Below, piece by piece: positions 47,244-56,185 of a stretch of 64,000 nucleotides of DNA (its first letter is position 1; the number at the start of each line of letters is the position of its first letter). The stretch covers positions 456,933 through 520,932 of the forward strand of contig NZ_NIWW01000001.1 in the NCBI RefSeq assembly GCF_002201535.1, given 5' to 3'. This DNA comes from Lacimicrobium sp. SS2-24 (GTDB lineage Bacteria > Pseudomonadota > Gammaproteobacteria > Enterobacterales > Alteromonadaceae). The translations under genes were made by a program, and so were the position numbers. The notes beneath the pieces were generated by a model. That model was given only the letters and a program-made list of their open reading frames with translations. It was not told where the DNA came from and did no database searches.

Positions 47244-47362
47244 CTACGTTAGCCAACGCACGGAACCCTTTTCACATTTCAATTACCTTGTGAGTTGGGC
47301 GTCCCCTTGAGTTTATGTTCTTGGGCGAAACCTAAATCTAACTATCTTATGGAGATCAGCTC

Positions 47363-47545
47363 ATGAATAAGAATCAAACCCCAGACCAGAAGAATGAAAA
47401 CAAAGGAAATGTAAAGCAGGACGCCAACAAGGCGGGCGTCGATAAAAGCCGCGAAAAACAAGGCACATCTGAGAAGCATGGCGACAGTCGTGAAGCAGTG
47501 TTAGAAGAACTCAATGACAGCCAAAAAAAACAACAACGATCATAA
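47363..47545 (+). CDS. Small, highly hydrophilic protein
   Basis: A 60-residue protein composed almost wholly of Lys, Glu, Asp, Gln, Asn and Ser, with no hydrophobic core, so probably disordered. A GGAG site lies ~10 bases before the ATG. It is 16 bases upstream of a PRC-barrel gene on the same strand, so it is likely co-transcribed. Tiny hydrophilic proteins of this kind often accompany desiccation or osmotic stress genes, but no family is recognised. Confidence 0.65.
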   Translation: MNKNQTPDQKNENKGNVKQDANKAGVDKSREKQGTSEKHGDSREAVLEELNDSQKKQQRS

Positions 47546-47561
47546 CTAAGAGGGAATTGAA

Positions 47562-47954
47562 ATGAACTACACAACCAAAGAAGCTCAAAGCAAGTATGAC
47601 CGCCCGGATAGCACAAAGGCCTCAGCCACGTTGCTGAGTGCGGCCACCATTACCGGTGACGAAGTTTGTAATATGCAGGATGAAAAACTGGGAAAGATTG
47701 AGGATATTATGCTCGATCTGACGGCCGGGAAAATTCGTTACGCTGTGTTGTCAGCAGGTGGTTTTCTGGGGTTGGGCGATCATCTTTACGCAGTTCCATG
47801 GACTGCGCTGAAGCTGGATAAAAAGAACAAGCGTTTTATGCTCGACGTCGATGTCGAACGCTTAAAAAAAGCCCCTGGGTTCGATAAAGATAACTGGCCG
47901 GATATGGCTGATACCACCTGGAATTCGACCATTGAGTCTTACTACGCGCGATGA
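47562..47954 (+). CDS. PRC-barrel domain protein (cytoplasmic)
   Basis: A 130-residue protein with one PRC-barrel (~20-105): LLSAATITGDEVCNMQDEKLGKIEDIMLDLTAGKIRYAVLSAGGFLGLGDHLYAVPWTALKLD. The C-terminus (PGFDKDNWPDMADTTWNSTIESYY) is a conserved tail in this subfamily. No signal peptide is seen. It would be a soluble scaffold-like protein; its partner is unknown. A GAGGGAATT ribosome site precedes it. It shares the island with the exported PRC-barrel protein at 42823, but the two are different subtypes. Confidence 0.85.
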   Translation: MNYTTKEAQSKYDRPDSTKASATLLSAATITGDEVCNMQDEKLGKIEDIMLDLTAGKIRYAVLSAGGFLGLGDHLYAVPWTALKLDKKNKRFMLDVDVERLKKAPGFDKDNWPDMADTTWNSTIESYYAR

Positions 47955-47983
47955 TCTGATTATGCGCAAAGCTGAGCGCGCAA

Positions 47984-48011
47984 GGTCGGGACAGTATTAT
48001 CTGTCCCGACC
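47984..48011. other. Strong perfect hairpin between PRC-barrel and DUF3185-like genes
   Basis: Perfect 11-bp arms GGTCGGGACAG / CTGTCCCGACC with a TATTAT loop. It is not followed by a T-run on either strand, so it is more likely a processing or stabilising structure, or an operator, than a terminator. Confidence 0.6.
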
Positions 48012-48131
48012 AAACCCGCCAGGGCCTGCCATGGCGAACGAGCGTTGTTGCAGCCAATAGCGGTTTCACCTTCAACGTTACTTCTCTGGGCAAAGAAATA
48101 TTGCCCCCTGATTCACCAAAAGGAGATCAAC

Positions 48132-48335
48132 ATGGCTACTTATAAGATTGTGGCTTTAGTGTTACTTGTTGTAGGTTTTATCCTGCTTTTCTTAGCCTAT
48201 CAGTCATCACAAAGCATGGGCGATCAGGTGACAGAAGCCATTACCGGCCGATTTACTGACCCTACAATCTGGTATCTGATCCTAGGTGCAGCTTCGGTAG
48301 TGGCAGGGTTTGGCATGCTCTTATTCAGTAAATGA
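48132..48335 (+). CDS. DUF3185-like small membrane protein
   Basis: A 67-residue protein with two membrane helices (~5-22 and ~46-64) joined by a polar loop (YQSSQSMGDQVTEAITGRFTD), the layout of DUF3185 proteins. AAAGGAGATCAAC precedes ATG 48132, a strong ribosome site, so this start is preferred over longer frames. The function is unknown. It lies in the stress-type gene group between the PRC-barrel and AI-2E genes. Confidence 0.75.
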   Translation: MATYKIVALVLLVVGFILLFLAYQSSQSMGDQVTEAITGRFTDPTIWYLILGAASVVAGFGMLLFSK

Positions 48336-48423
48336 CAGGTAATGCTTACTAAAATCACAGCAACTGGAAGTGTTAGCTAAATACTCAGCAGATGCCATGG
48401 ATGGTGCAACACAGGAATTCGCA

Positions 48424-49611
48424 ATGTCCCAGGACGCGCAGGGATCCGAGGTTGGCAAACAGAAAACAGCAACGCTAAGCGCACCAGCATTGCGTTCGGG
48501 TAAATCACTGTTCAACGCGGTTGAGCTTCGCTTATTTCGCTACACGGCCGTTCTTTTTTCCCTGGTTATACTGACTACTCTGGCCGGTATTGTCCTGTGG
48601 GCATTCGGTTGGATACTGAGTGTATTTTACAACCTGCTGCTGTCACTTTCACTGGCTGGTATTCTGGCACTAGTACTTTACCCGGTGGTGGAGTTTCTCC
48701 AGAGACGAGTTCACTTACCTGCTTTGCTGGCCATCATTGTGGTACTGGTGATCTTCTTCGTCGGTATCAGCGGCCTGATTTTTCTGCTGGTTCCCGTTCT
48801 GGTCAGCCAAATTATTCAGTTGATGACGGTGCTTCCCGAAACGCTGGCAAACTGGCAGGAGCATTTCTCTATTTACTTTCCACAACTCAGCGCCATTATA
48901 ACCTCCGGCGTGCAAAGCAGTGATGCAAAGGAATCGATGTCTGTTATGCCAGATCTGGAAGAGTCTGGTGGAACCATCATGTCGTATATCGGACTATTAG
49001 GGGCGATCAGTTTTGTACCCTTGTTTTTATTCTTTACCCTGCGCTCCGGGAGTTTGCTGCGGGGCAAGGCCTCCGAACTGCTATCCGTGTTCCACAAGCC
49101 CACGCAGCAGAAGGTGTTGTATTTCCTGGACGTGTTTGTGGAGTACGTCACCACATTCTTTCAGGGGCAATTGATCATAGCCGTGTGCATGAGTGTCCTG
49201 TATGCCATTGGCTTTACCTTTGTCGGTCTGGGTTTCGGCATGCTTATCGGGCTGGTGTTAGGGCTGCTGAATATCGTCCCATTTCTGGGTACTCTGATCG
49301 GTCTGTTGATGGTCTTACCCATGGCCTATCTGCAGCCGGGTGGTGGTGTTGAGTTGCTGGCCCTGGCGACACTGGTGTTCGCGTTGGTCCAACTGATTGA
49401 AGGCTGGCTTCTGACACCTAAAATAATGGCTAACCGTTCGGGACTGCATCCCGCTCTTGTGGTTATCTCTCTGTTTTTCTGGGGCACAATCATAGGGGGC
49501 ATTATCGGCATGGTACTGGCCGTTCCCCTGACGGCTTTTTTCGTCGCTATCTGGGGTGAAGTCAAAGCTGGCCTGAAACATTCGTTAAACACTCAGGATG
49601 ACAGACAATAA
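48424..49611 (+). CDS. AI-2E family transporter (PerM-like)
   Basis: About 395 residues from ATG 48424, chosen because AGGA lies 7 bases upstream; in-frame starts at 48397 (ATG) and 48370 (GTG) are possible. It has 7-8 membrane helices and the AI-2E pattern: ALVLYPVVEFLQRRVHLP, VEYVTTFFQGQLIIAVCMSVLYAIGFTFVGL, LGLLNIVPFLGTLIGLL and NRSGLHPALVVISLFFWG. The family is linked to autoinducer-2 or ion export, with varied substrates. It sits in the putative island after the DUF3185-like gene, separated by ~90 bases. Confidence 0.88.
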   Translation: MSQDAQGSEVGKQKTATLSAPALRSGKSLFNAVELRLFRYTAVLFSLVILTTLAGIVLWAFGWILSVFYNLLLSLSLAGILALVLYPVVEFLQRRVHLPALLAIIVVLVIFFVGISGLIFLLVPVLVSQIIQLMTVLPETLANWQEHFSIYFPQLSAIITSGVQSSDAKESMSVMPDLEESGGTIMSYIGLLGAISFVPLFLFFTLRSGSLLRGKASELLSVFHKPTQQKVLYFLDVFVEYVTTFFQGQLIIAVCMSVLYAIGFTFVGLGFGMLIGLVLGLLNIVPFLGTLIGLLMVLPMAYLQPGGGVELLALATLVFALVQLIEGWLLTPKIMANRSGLHPALVVISLFFWGTIIGGIIGMVLAVPLTAFFVAIWGEVKAGLKHSLNTQDDRQ

Positions 49612-49689
49612 GCTAACACTAGATTGTTAACGGTGACAACGCGGCAGTATTGCGGAGCTAACTGAGCGCATTTCGATATTAACGAAGGA

Positions 49690-52251
49690 TTAGTCTTTTT
49701 TAGCTCGCGAGGATGAATCACTGCGCAGAACATGTTCCAGTTCCTTGGTTGCAGTGATATCGACCAGGGTAATCACCACTCCGTCTATAACATTATCCAG
49801 TCGCCGGTAGGGCATAATTTTTACCGTAAACCAGCGGCCATCGGTGGTAGAGATTTGCTTTTCACAAAACACCAGGGTGCTCAGAGTTGTCTGGGCATCG
49901 TCGTTGAGTTCAGGATATTCCAAGGTTGTAGTGAGATCGCTGAGGGGTCGGCCGATGTCGCCTTCGCGGATACTGATAATTCCTGAGGCCCGGTCAGTAA
50001 AACGACGAAGGTTTAAATTCTGATCAAGAAACAGAATGGCAATCTCAATGCTGTTGAGCAGGTTTTTCATATCGCTCTGCGCCAGGGCCAGGTCATCGAG
50101 CTTAGTCTGCATTTCCGCATTGATGGTTTGCAGCTCTTCGTTCATTGACTGCATTTCCTCTTTTGAGGTCGTCAGTTCTTCGTTGGTTGATTGCAATTCT
50201 TCATTGGTTGACTGCAGTTCCTCATTAGCAGACTGTAACTCCTCCCTGGAGGCGCGGTTTTCCTCACGCAGCATCTGGATTTCATCCTGGTACTGTTGTA
50301 ACTCCGCGGCATAAGCCTTGTGCGTGGCAGTTTTTGAGTTGCTTTTATCATCCTTTCTGACCATGGCAGCAGCAACATCGCGAAACACAATCATCTTCAT
50401 CCCGCGCAGAGCCGTGGGCTCACGCAGCGCCTGTACGGTAATATCAACGCTTTGCGTGGCGCCGCCGGGCAGCTCAACCTGTAACCCCTGCAAATGCAGT
50501 GGATCACTCGCATCAGCTGCCTGACACAGGGCTAAACCAATGGGCAACCGCAAGCCTTCACGCACCATCCCATGAAAATTCCAGTTAGCCTTACCGGCAG
50601 CCGGTTCCAGATACTTTCCGGTGCGTCCGCTGATATAGACGATATCCCCGTCCTGATTCACTACCACAGCAGCAGGCGCGTAAACCTGCAGCAACACCCG
50701 GTCGGCCGCGGCCTGCAGGTTATCATGGGTCGCAAGAGTTGTGTTGTGAGCAGACACGGGAAGCTCCTTAGCTATCCGGGACAGGGGTGGAAAAGATTTT
50801 ACCGTCGACAGGATATCGCCACTTTGGGCGTTATTCTGACGCTGATAAAGACGTAGTTTCGATTGAAGCGACATAAACAGCTTATCATAACGCCCAACTG
50901 TCTCCGAGCTTCCGAGTAACAATACCCCATCGTTGCGCAGACTATAGTGAAACAAAGGCATTAATTTACGTTGTAGACTCTGATCGAAGTAAATCAGTAA
51001 GTTTCGACAGGAAATCAGATCGAGACGGGTAAAGGGTGGATCAAGCACCACATCCTGCTGAGCAAATAACACCCGATCACGGATTTCCCGCTTAATCATA
51101 TAGCCATTGTCTTGCGCATTGAAAAAACGGGCCAGTCGCTCTGGCGAGACACTGTTACTGATTTCTGATGGATATCGGCCCCGACGGGCAGTGGCAATGG
51201 CATCAGGGCTCAGATCCGACGCGAAAATTTGAAGGGTGAACTTGTGATGCTGTGGTAATTTTTCCAGTACTTCGATGAAGATCATGGCGAGCGTGTAGGC
51301 CTCCTCACCGGTTGAACATCCAACTACCCAGGCCCTCAAGTTGGCGTCTCTTTCTGGCCGCGCTAACAACTGTGGTAGCGCCGTATCGGCCAGATACTGC
51401 CAGACCGTTGCATCGCGGAAAAAACTGGTTACCCCAATCAGCACTTCCTTGAACAGCAGGTCAATCTCCTGGGCATTGTGCTGCAAAAAGTCGGCATACA
51501 GTGTCAGGGTGGCAATTTCATGAATAGCCATACGCCGCTCAATGCGACGGTGCAATGTGCTGGGCTTATAAAGTGAGAAGTCATGACGGGTTCGCTGCTG
51601 CAGTAAACGCAAAATGCGCTGCAACGGCGTTGATTCACGCTCTGGTTCGGATTCAGTCTCTGCAGGCACTGGCTCCGCTGGCTCTGTCTCCCCGGTAATA
51701 CAGGCCAGAATACGCTCCGGCAAATCACCCGGCGGCGCAATGATATCGGCACAGTTTGCGGAGATGGCACTTTGGGGCATAGCATCGAACTGTGCGCTGT
51801 CTGGCTGTTGCACAGCGGTCAGGCCACCCACCGCCTTGATAGCCTGCAAACCTAAGGTGCCATCTGCGCCCATACCCGAGAGCACCACGCCGACGGCTTG
51901 ATCCCCATGAGCACTTGCCAGAGACGAAAACAGCACATTGATGGGCAGACGCATTCCCCGAGGTTCAGCAGGCTTTGTCAGATTAAGTTGACCGTCGACG
52001 ACGCTGATTTCGCTGTTCGGCGGAATTACATAGACGCAGTCAGGTTCAATCGACATGCCCTGAGTTGCTTCTTTTACCGACATTGAAGTCACGCGCTGGA
52101 GTAGTTCACAGAGCATGGCTTTATGGGTCGGATCGAGATGTTGCACCACCACATAGGCCATGTTGCTGTGCGACGGAATCGCAGCCAGAAATTGCTCCAG
52201 AGGCGCCAGACCACCGGCGGATGCCCCGATACCCAGAATACGTGGGCTCAC
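49690..52251 (-). CDS. CheB-CheR hybrid with coiled coil and PAS domain
   Basis: An 853-residue fusion. CheB methylesterase comes first (~1-185), with the catalytic triad in GIGASAGG, QHLDP and GMGADG. CheR methyltransferase follows (~210-480), with VVGCSTGEEAYTLAM as the SAM loop. Next is a PAS-like part and a coiled coil (~650-720) made of NEELQST-type heptads. A C-terminal PAS domain (~725-835) ends the protein. It lacks a CheB receiver domain and a histidine kinase domain, unlike the longest versions. It should methylate and demethylate receptor glutamates and sense a signal via PAS. It is in the putative island, downstream of the PAS gene on the same strand. Confidence 0.9.
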   Translation of the reverse strand: MSPRILGIGASAGGLAPLEQFLAAIPSHSNMAYVVVQHLDPTHKAMLCELLQRVTSMSVKEATQGMSIEPDCVYVIPPNSEISVVDGQLNLTKPAEPRGMRLPINVLFSSLASAHGDQAVGVVLSGMGADGTLGLQAIKAVGGLTAVQQPDSAQFDAMPQSAISANCADIIAPPGDLPERILACITGETEPAEPVPAETESEPERESTPLQRILRLLQQRTRHDFSLYKPSTLHRRIERRMAIHEIATLTLYADFLQHNAQEIDLLFKEVLIGVTSFFRDATVWQYLADTALPQLLARPERDANLRAWVVGCSTGEEAYTLAMIFIEVLEKLPQHHKFTLQIFASDLSPDAIATARRGRYPSEISNSVSPERLARFFNAQDNGYMIKREIRDRVLFAQQDVVLDPPFTRLDLISCRNLLIYFDQSLQRKLMPLFHYSLRNDGVLLLGSSETVGRYDKLFMSLQSKLRLYQRQNNAQSGDILSTVKSFPPLSRIAKELPVSAHNTTLATHDNLQAAADRVLLQVYAPAAVVVNQDGDIVYISGRTGKYLEPAAGKANWNFHGMVREGLRLPIGLALCQAADASDPLHLQGLQVELPGGATQSVDITVQALREPTALRGMKMIVFRDVAAAMVRKDDKSNSKTATHKAYAAELQQYQDEIQMLREENRASREELQSANEELQSTNEELQSTNEELTTSKEEMQSMNEELQTINAEMQTKLDDLALAQSDMKNLLNSIEIAILFLDQNLNLRRFTDRASGIISIREGDIGRPLSDLTTTLEYPELNDDAQTTLSTLVFCEKQISTTDGRWFTVKIMPYRRLDNVIDGVVITLVDITATKELEHVLRSDSSSRAKKD

Positions 52252-52314
52252 TGCTGGTTTTCCGATAACCTGACCGTCGTCCCCTTACCTATTTGACAAA
52301 ACGGCGAGGCAGAA

Positions 52315-52917
52315 TCAGGTAACATGTTGGCACTCACAGCAGACCAGCAGAATATGCTCACTGTTTGGCTCCAATGTTGCCTGAAATTGCAACAGCCTGC
52401 CCCCCTCTGCCCCAGCAGCCCTTTCGGCTATGCAGCAATCTCTGGCGCGGTTTTGTATGACGTGTTGCAACAAGCTGCGTAGCAAAGGCCGGCTTTGCGG
52501 GTTCACAAAGTGGTCAATACGCTGTCCCGGCAGATACGCCTGTGCAACGCCAAAAAGCCCCGCGGCTGCGAGGTTAGCCTGGATAACAACGGCGTCGCGA
52601 TCAACAACACAATATGCCATTGGCGCGCTGTCATAGATTGTCCGGTATAAATCCAGCTCCTCCACGAGTGCCTGTTCATTGGAAGCAATTTCCTCATTCT
52701 GTAGGTCGAGTTCCATCTGATGAACCTGCAATTCATGCAACAACGTTAACGCATCTGTGGCGTTTTCAGGATTAGATGAGAGTTTGTGCAGCAAACGCAA
52801 GGCATCAACGCCCATCGACCACTGACCTTTTGTCTGAGTTGTACCGGTCTCCAATTGTGCTTCAGCTTTGTCTCTCAGCTTCGTATAGACATTCGACTGT
52901 TCAAAGATTGCAGTCAT
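52315..52917 (-). CDS. PAS-domain signalling protein
   Basis: A 200-residue protein. An N-terminal helical region (~1-75) ends LLHELQVHQMELDLQNEEI, a segment commonly found before PAS domains in CheB/CheR-linked proteins. A PAS domain follows (~85-190: DLYRTIYDSAPMAYCVVDRDAVVIQANLAAAGLFG). No output domain is present. It lies 63 bases upstream of the CheB-CheR gene on the same strand, so it is probably its partner in one operon. The C-terminus (LLVCCECQHVT) has three Cys residues whose role is unknown. Confidence 0.82.
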   Translation of the reverse strand: MTAIFEQSNVYTKLRDKAEAQLETGTTQTKGQWSMGVDALRLLHKLSSNPENATDALTLLHELQVHQMELDLQNEEIASNEQALVEELDLYRTIYDSAPMAYCVVDRDAVVIQANLAAAGLFGVAQAYLPGQRIDHFVNPQSRPLLRSLLQHVIQNRARDCCIAERAAGAEGGRLLQFQATLEPNSEHILLVCCECQHVT

Positions 52918-53077
52918 TGCAGACTCCGGTTCCTACAGTGAGGTTATGGTGGCCATAGTAGCCTATAAGGACAGGGATTAGTACGCAGATTTAGGCTGAC
53001 TTGCAGCTAGACGTCATTTTTAGCGTGAGTGCCTCTGATGACTGAAGAATCCGGTGCATTTCGGCTTAAACCATGTA

Positions 53078-53213
53078 AAGGCCGCCAGTTTTGGTTTTGG
53101 CGTAACCGTCACCCTGTTTACCATGATCCCGGTCATCAACTTTCTGGTGATGCCGGTGGCCATCTGCGGCGCTACCGCCATGTGGGTGGACCGGTTTAAA
53201 CAGCCCCACTGCA
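53078..53213 (+). pseudogene. Fragment of cysZ 3' end (right copy of the direct repeat)
   Basis: This 136-bp segment repeats cysZ 42351-42487 at about 96% identity. In frame it reads KAASFGFGVTVTLFTMIPVINFLVMPVAIC, with Ala to Thr as the one amino-acid change there. It includes a double synonymous change in one Leu codon (TTA to CTG), so it is a diverged copy rather than a fresh duplication. No start or N-terminal part of cysZ precedes it. Confidence 0.88.
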
Positions 53214-53280
53214 ATCTCAGCCGCCGCAGGAGTAATGACGCCCTCTATTCCGCCTCAGCAGGCTTTCAATATTGGCCTGA

Positions 53281-53314
53281 AAAAGGCTGGCGTGTCTTAC
53301 GCCAGCCTTTTTTT
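53281..53314 (+). terminator. Rho-independent terminator after the cysZ fragment
   Basis: Stem GGCTGGCGT / ACGCCAGCC (9 bp) with a GTCTT loop, extended by AAAA/TTTT and followed by further T's. It may be the original terminator of the copied cysZ locus or of a lost gene. Confidence 0.85.
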
Positions 53315-53454
53315 ATTCGCTAGGCCCCAATTGTGATCTGCTTTTGACCTTTAAACGTTTAGTTAATCTATCAGCGCTGCTGTACCTGTGCTCAGCAACC
53401 CTCAAACGGATTTGCAACATCAATAAGTTTTCACCTTTTTATAAGGGGCTCATT

Positions 53455-55215
53455 TTGCTTAAAAATCTGTTTGCACGCTCAGGACATGACTACTATCGGG
53501 AAGTACTGGATCAAGCCATTGATGCGGTGGTCACCATCGATGAAAACAACCTGGTCACCTATTACAACACTGCTGCCCAATCCATCTGGGGGTATCAGGC
53601 CCACGAGGTCATCGGTAAAAACGTGAAGATGCTGGTTCCTCAGGCCATTCAGAGAAACCACGATGACTATGTCAATGCCAACCGGCGAACAGGTCAGGAC
53701 AAGATTGTCGGTAAATCCCGTGATGTACTGATAGAACGAAAAGACGGCAGCAAACTCTGGGGAAACCTTTCATTATCCAAGGTTAAAGTGGGTGACAAAA
53801 CCCACTACACGGCGTTTGTAAAAGACATCACTGAAGAAAAACAGGCTAAAGACCAGATTGATCAGGTGCTGGAGCAATGCATCGATGCGGTTGTGACCAT
53901 AGATGAGCATAACAACATCATCTTTTTCAACAAAGCCGCTGAAAACTTGTGGGGCACGACAAGAGAAGAAGTACTGGGTAAGAACGTAAAGATGCTGGTA
54001 CCCAGAATGTTTCAGTCACAGCATGACAATTTCGTAAATGCCAACCGGACTACCGGTGAGGATAAAATTGTTGGCACCTCAAGGGATGTCGAAATTGAAA
54101 CTCTGGACGGTCGACAGCTCTGGGGTAACCTGTCGCTATCAAAAGTCCATTCGGGCGATAAAATCCTCTACACCGCCTTTGTGAAAGACATCACCGAGGA
54201 GAAAAAAACCCGCGACGAGTTTGCTACCTTGTCGCTCGTGGCAAATGAAACCGATAATTCCGTCATCATTACCGACGCAGACGGTTTGATTGAATACGTC
54301 AACCCCGGTTTTATCCGCCTTACCGGATACAAGCGAGAAGAAGTAATGGGCAAGAAGCCCGGGCATGTGCTTCAGGGAAAGCACACCAGCGAAGAAACCA
54401 AAAAGCGTATTCGTGAAAAGCTGGATGCCAACGAAGCTTTCTACGAAGAAATCCTCAACTATGACAAAAATGGCCAGGCTTACTGGATCAGTCTGGCTAT
54501 TAATCCCGTCTTCGATAATGCGGGGCGGCTGCACAAATATATCTCTATTCAGACCAACATTGATGACACAAAGCGTCGATCGCTGGAAAATGATATCCGC
54601 ATGGAAGCCATCAGTGAGAGTAATATCCTGCTGGAATTTGATGCCAGCGGTAAGCTATCAGCGGCGAATACATTGGGGGTACAGATACTTAATGCATCCT
54701 CTCAGCAAGAACTGGTTAAACACCTGCCTTCCTTGTCAAACTTCCTGGAGCACTCAGAATGGGAAAAGCTGAAAAAAGGTGCATTTATTAACACTGAAGT
54801 TTCTCTGCCTCTGTGTAACCAGAAAAAGCAGGCGAGGCTGTCTGTTGCCATCGCTCCGGTTAATGACGAAGACGGCAACCTCAGCAAAGTACTCATCTAT
54901 GGTACGGACGTGTCCGAACGTAACGCCGTGATCGCCGAAACCCATGGTGCCATGTCGACGGTTCTCGGTCGAATAAGCAGTATGATCAGCACCATCAATG
55001 GCATTTCCGACCAGACCAACTTACTGGCGCTCAACGCAGCCATCGAGTCAGCACGGGCCGGTGAAGCCGGAAGAGGCTTCTCGGTGGTTGCAGACGAGGT
55101 ACGTAACCTGGCTAAACGAACCACCGAATCGGCCCATGAAATCACATCACTTATTGATGAAACCAAAAGCCATGTGGACAGATTATCCGCCTACATGGAT
55201 GACACCCAAACCTGA
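53455..55215 (+). CDS. Multi-PAS soluble methyl-accepting chemotaxis protein
   Basis: About 586 residues from TTG 53455, which has AAGGGG at ideal distance; the longer frame from 53344 lacks a site. Two PAS domains (~14-130 and ~135-255) are near copies, both containing [18 protein letters not shown] and [10 protein letters not shown] third PAS (~265-375: [20 protein letters not shown]) and a fourth, weaker one (~385-490) follow. A short MCP signalling hairpin closes the protein ([39 protein letters not shown]). There is no membrane helix and no full methylation helices. It likely senses redox or a ligand in the cytoplasm and controls CheA or biofilm dispersal, like BdlA-type receptors. Confidence 0.88.
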   Translation: MLKNLFARSGHDYYREVLDQAIDAVVTIDENNLVTYYNTAAQSIWGYQAHEVIGKNVKMLVPQAIQRNHDDYVNANRRTGQDKIVGKSRDVLIERKDGSKLWGNLSLSKVKVGDKTHYTAFVKDITEEKQAKDQIDQVLEQCIDAVVTIDEHNNIIFFNKAAENLWGTTREEVLGKNVKMLVPRMFQSQHDNFVNANRTTGEDKIVGTSRDVEIETLDGRQLWGNLSLSKVHSGDKILYTAFVKDITEEKKTRDEFATLSLVANETDNSVIITDADGLIEYVNPGFIRLTGYKREEVMGKKPGHVLQGKHTSEETKKRIREKLDANEAFYEEILNYDKNGQAYWISLAINPVFDNAGRLHKYISIQTNIDDTKRRSLENDIRMEAISESNILLEFDASGKLSAANTLGVQILNASSQQELVKHLPSLSNFLEHSEWEKLKKGAFINTEVSLPLCNQKKQARLSVAIAPVNDEDGNLSKVLIYGTDVSERNAVIAETHGAMSTVLGRISSMISTINGISDQTNLLALNAAIESARAGEAGRGFSVVADEVRNLAKRTTESAHEITSLIDETKSHVDRLSAYMDDTQT

Positions 55216-55220
55216 TAGCC

Positions 55221-55277
55221 GCTGCACACAAACCGGACCGGGGCACGCTTTTGTGCCAAACATGCGTTGTGTGCAGC
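55221..55277. other. Nested inverted repeat downstream of the chemoreceptor gene
   Basis: Perfect 11-bp outer arms GCTGCACACAA (55221-55231) and TTGTGTGCAGC (55267-55277) enclose an inner hairpin GGCAC-N6-GTGCC (55242-55257). No T-run follows, so it is not a simple terminator. It lies between convergent genes. Confidence 0.6.
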
Positions 55278-55420
55278 CCACCGGACCCCCTTTATTAACC
55301 TGGCAGATATATACCCTAAGAGCGGTTAATAGCAGTGTACAAAACCATCAACGCCAAAGTTCATTATTTAATTGGCGGCGCGACGGGTATTTCAGTTTTT
55401 GGGCTTACCTTTGATTGTTT

Positions 55421-56185
55421 TCACTGTGTTTTGGGCTGAAATGCCTCTTTCCACTTACTCTGTGCCACCGGATAGAAATAGGTCAGTTGCGATGTTGAAG
55501 CATGTTCAGAGAAAACCTGTAACAACATGTCTTTATAGGGAGAATTGGCAGAAATCGCATAGTAGGAATCGACACTGGCAAGAGGCAATCTGCTGATATC
55601 TTTTGGGCCTGCGTCGGTCAACATCGACAAACGGTGAACAAAAGGACCACGATAGGAGATCAGATGCTTTGTGCGCCCCTTTAAGAACATTTCCACAGCG
55701 TCCAGACCATCAGGTAAATCCACAAAACTGAATCCTCTGCGTTCCAGATCCTGGCGATAGCCGTGATAATCGTAGCCCCTGATTGCCGCCACCGAGTCGG
55801 GGCCTGTGTCTGCCTGATGGGTGTACAGGTCCACAAACAGGCGAGTAAATGGCTGTCCAGAGAACAGGGTGCCCGGGGGCATGGCCCGGGTAGATTTGAC
55901 GTTAACGGTGAGATCCACTTCTGCGGTTTCCATCAGACGAAAAATCCGTAGCGCCGAAGCACACACCACCTGAAGACTCAATCCATAATCAACCAGTATC
56001 TCCCTGGTGGTGGTTATGGCCTCGCCGGAACAGGTCTGGGTGTGAGCATCTTTGGTAACATAAGGCGGAAACACAACCGCACCAAAGGTTACCTGCTTCA
56101 GTGGTGCTGGCTCTGCGTTAACACAGGTAAAGACCAGCATCAGACAGAGTATCCCGTTTCTGTAGCATTGCCTGAATTTGCCCAT
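55421..56185 (-). CDS. Solitary periplasmic amino-acid-binding-like protein
   Basis: A 254-residue exported protein with a signal peptide ending near CVNAEPAPL. The mature part is a class II periplasmic binding fold: VTFGAVVFPPYVTKDAHTQTCSGEAITTTREILVDYGL and VDLTVNVKSTRAMPPGTLFSGQPF. It is smaller than typical transporter-linked proteins and has no permease neighbour, so a sensor role or a distant transporter is possible. It converges on the chemoreceptor gene. The ligand cannot be predicted. Confidence 0.75.
   Translation of the reverse strand: MGKFRQCYRNGILCLMLVFTCVNAEPAPLKQVTFGAVVFPPYVTKDAHTQTCSGEAITTTREILVDYGLSLQVVCASALRIFRLMETAEVDLTVNVKSTRAMPPGTLFSGQPFTRLFVDLYTHQADTGPDSVAAIRGYDYHGYRQDLERRGFSFVDLPDGLDAVEMFLKGRTKHLISYRGPFVHRLSMLTDAGPKDISRLPLASVDSYYAISANSPYKDMLLQVFSEHASTSQLTYFYPVAQSKWKEAFQPKTQ

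Larger units (their letters stand above)
42351..53213. mobile_element. Putative 10.7-kb stress/signalling island bounded by duplicated cysZ 3' ends
   Basis: The segment lies between two same-orientation copies of the cysZ 3' end. Its genes are PRC-barrel, matrixin, NhaP-type antiporter, transglutaminase-like protein, small hydrophilic protein, PRC-barrel, DUF3185-like, AI-2E transporter, CheB-CheR-PAS and a PAS protein. The gene set is accessory, unlike the housekeeping block to its left. No integrase, transposase or tRNA is seen. Insertion could therefore have come by homologous recombination using a foreign cysZ end, or by loss of the integrase. Confidence 0.5.

Noticed and set aside
50100..50270. 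Internal tandem repeats of ~21 bp in the CheB-CheR gene
   Set aside because: These encode the NEELQST heptads of a coiled coil that is normal in this protein family.
53344..53454. Longer N-terminus of the multi-PAS chemoreceptor from a TTG at 53344
   Set aside because: No ribosome site, and the extra residues do not look like a PAS or signal segment; TTG 53455 has AAGGGG at the right distance.
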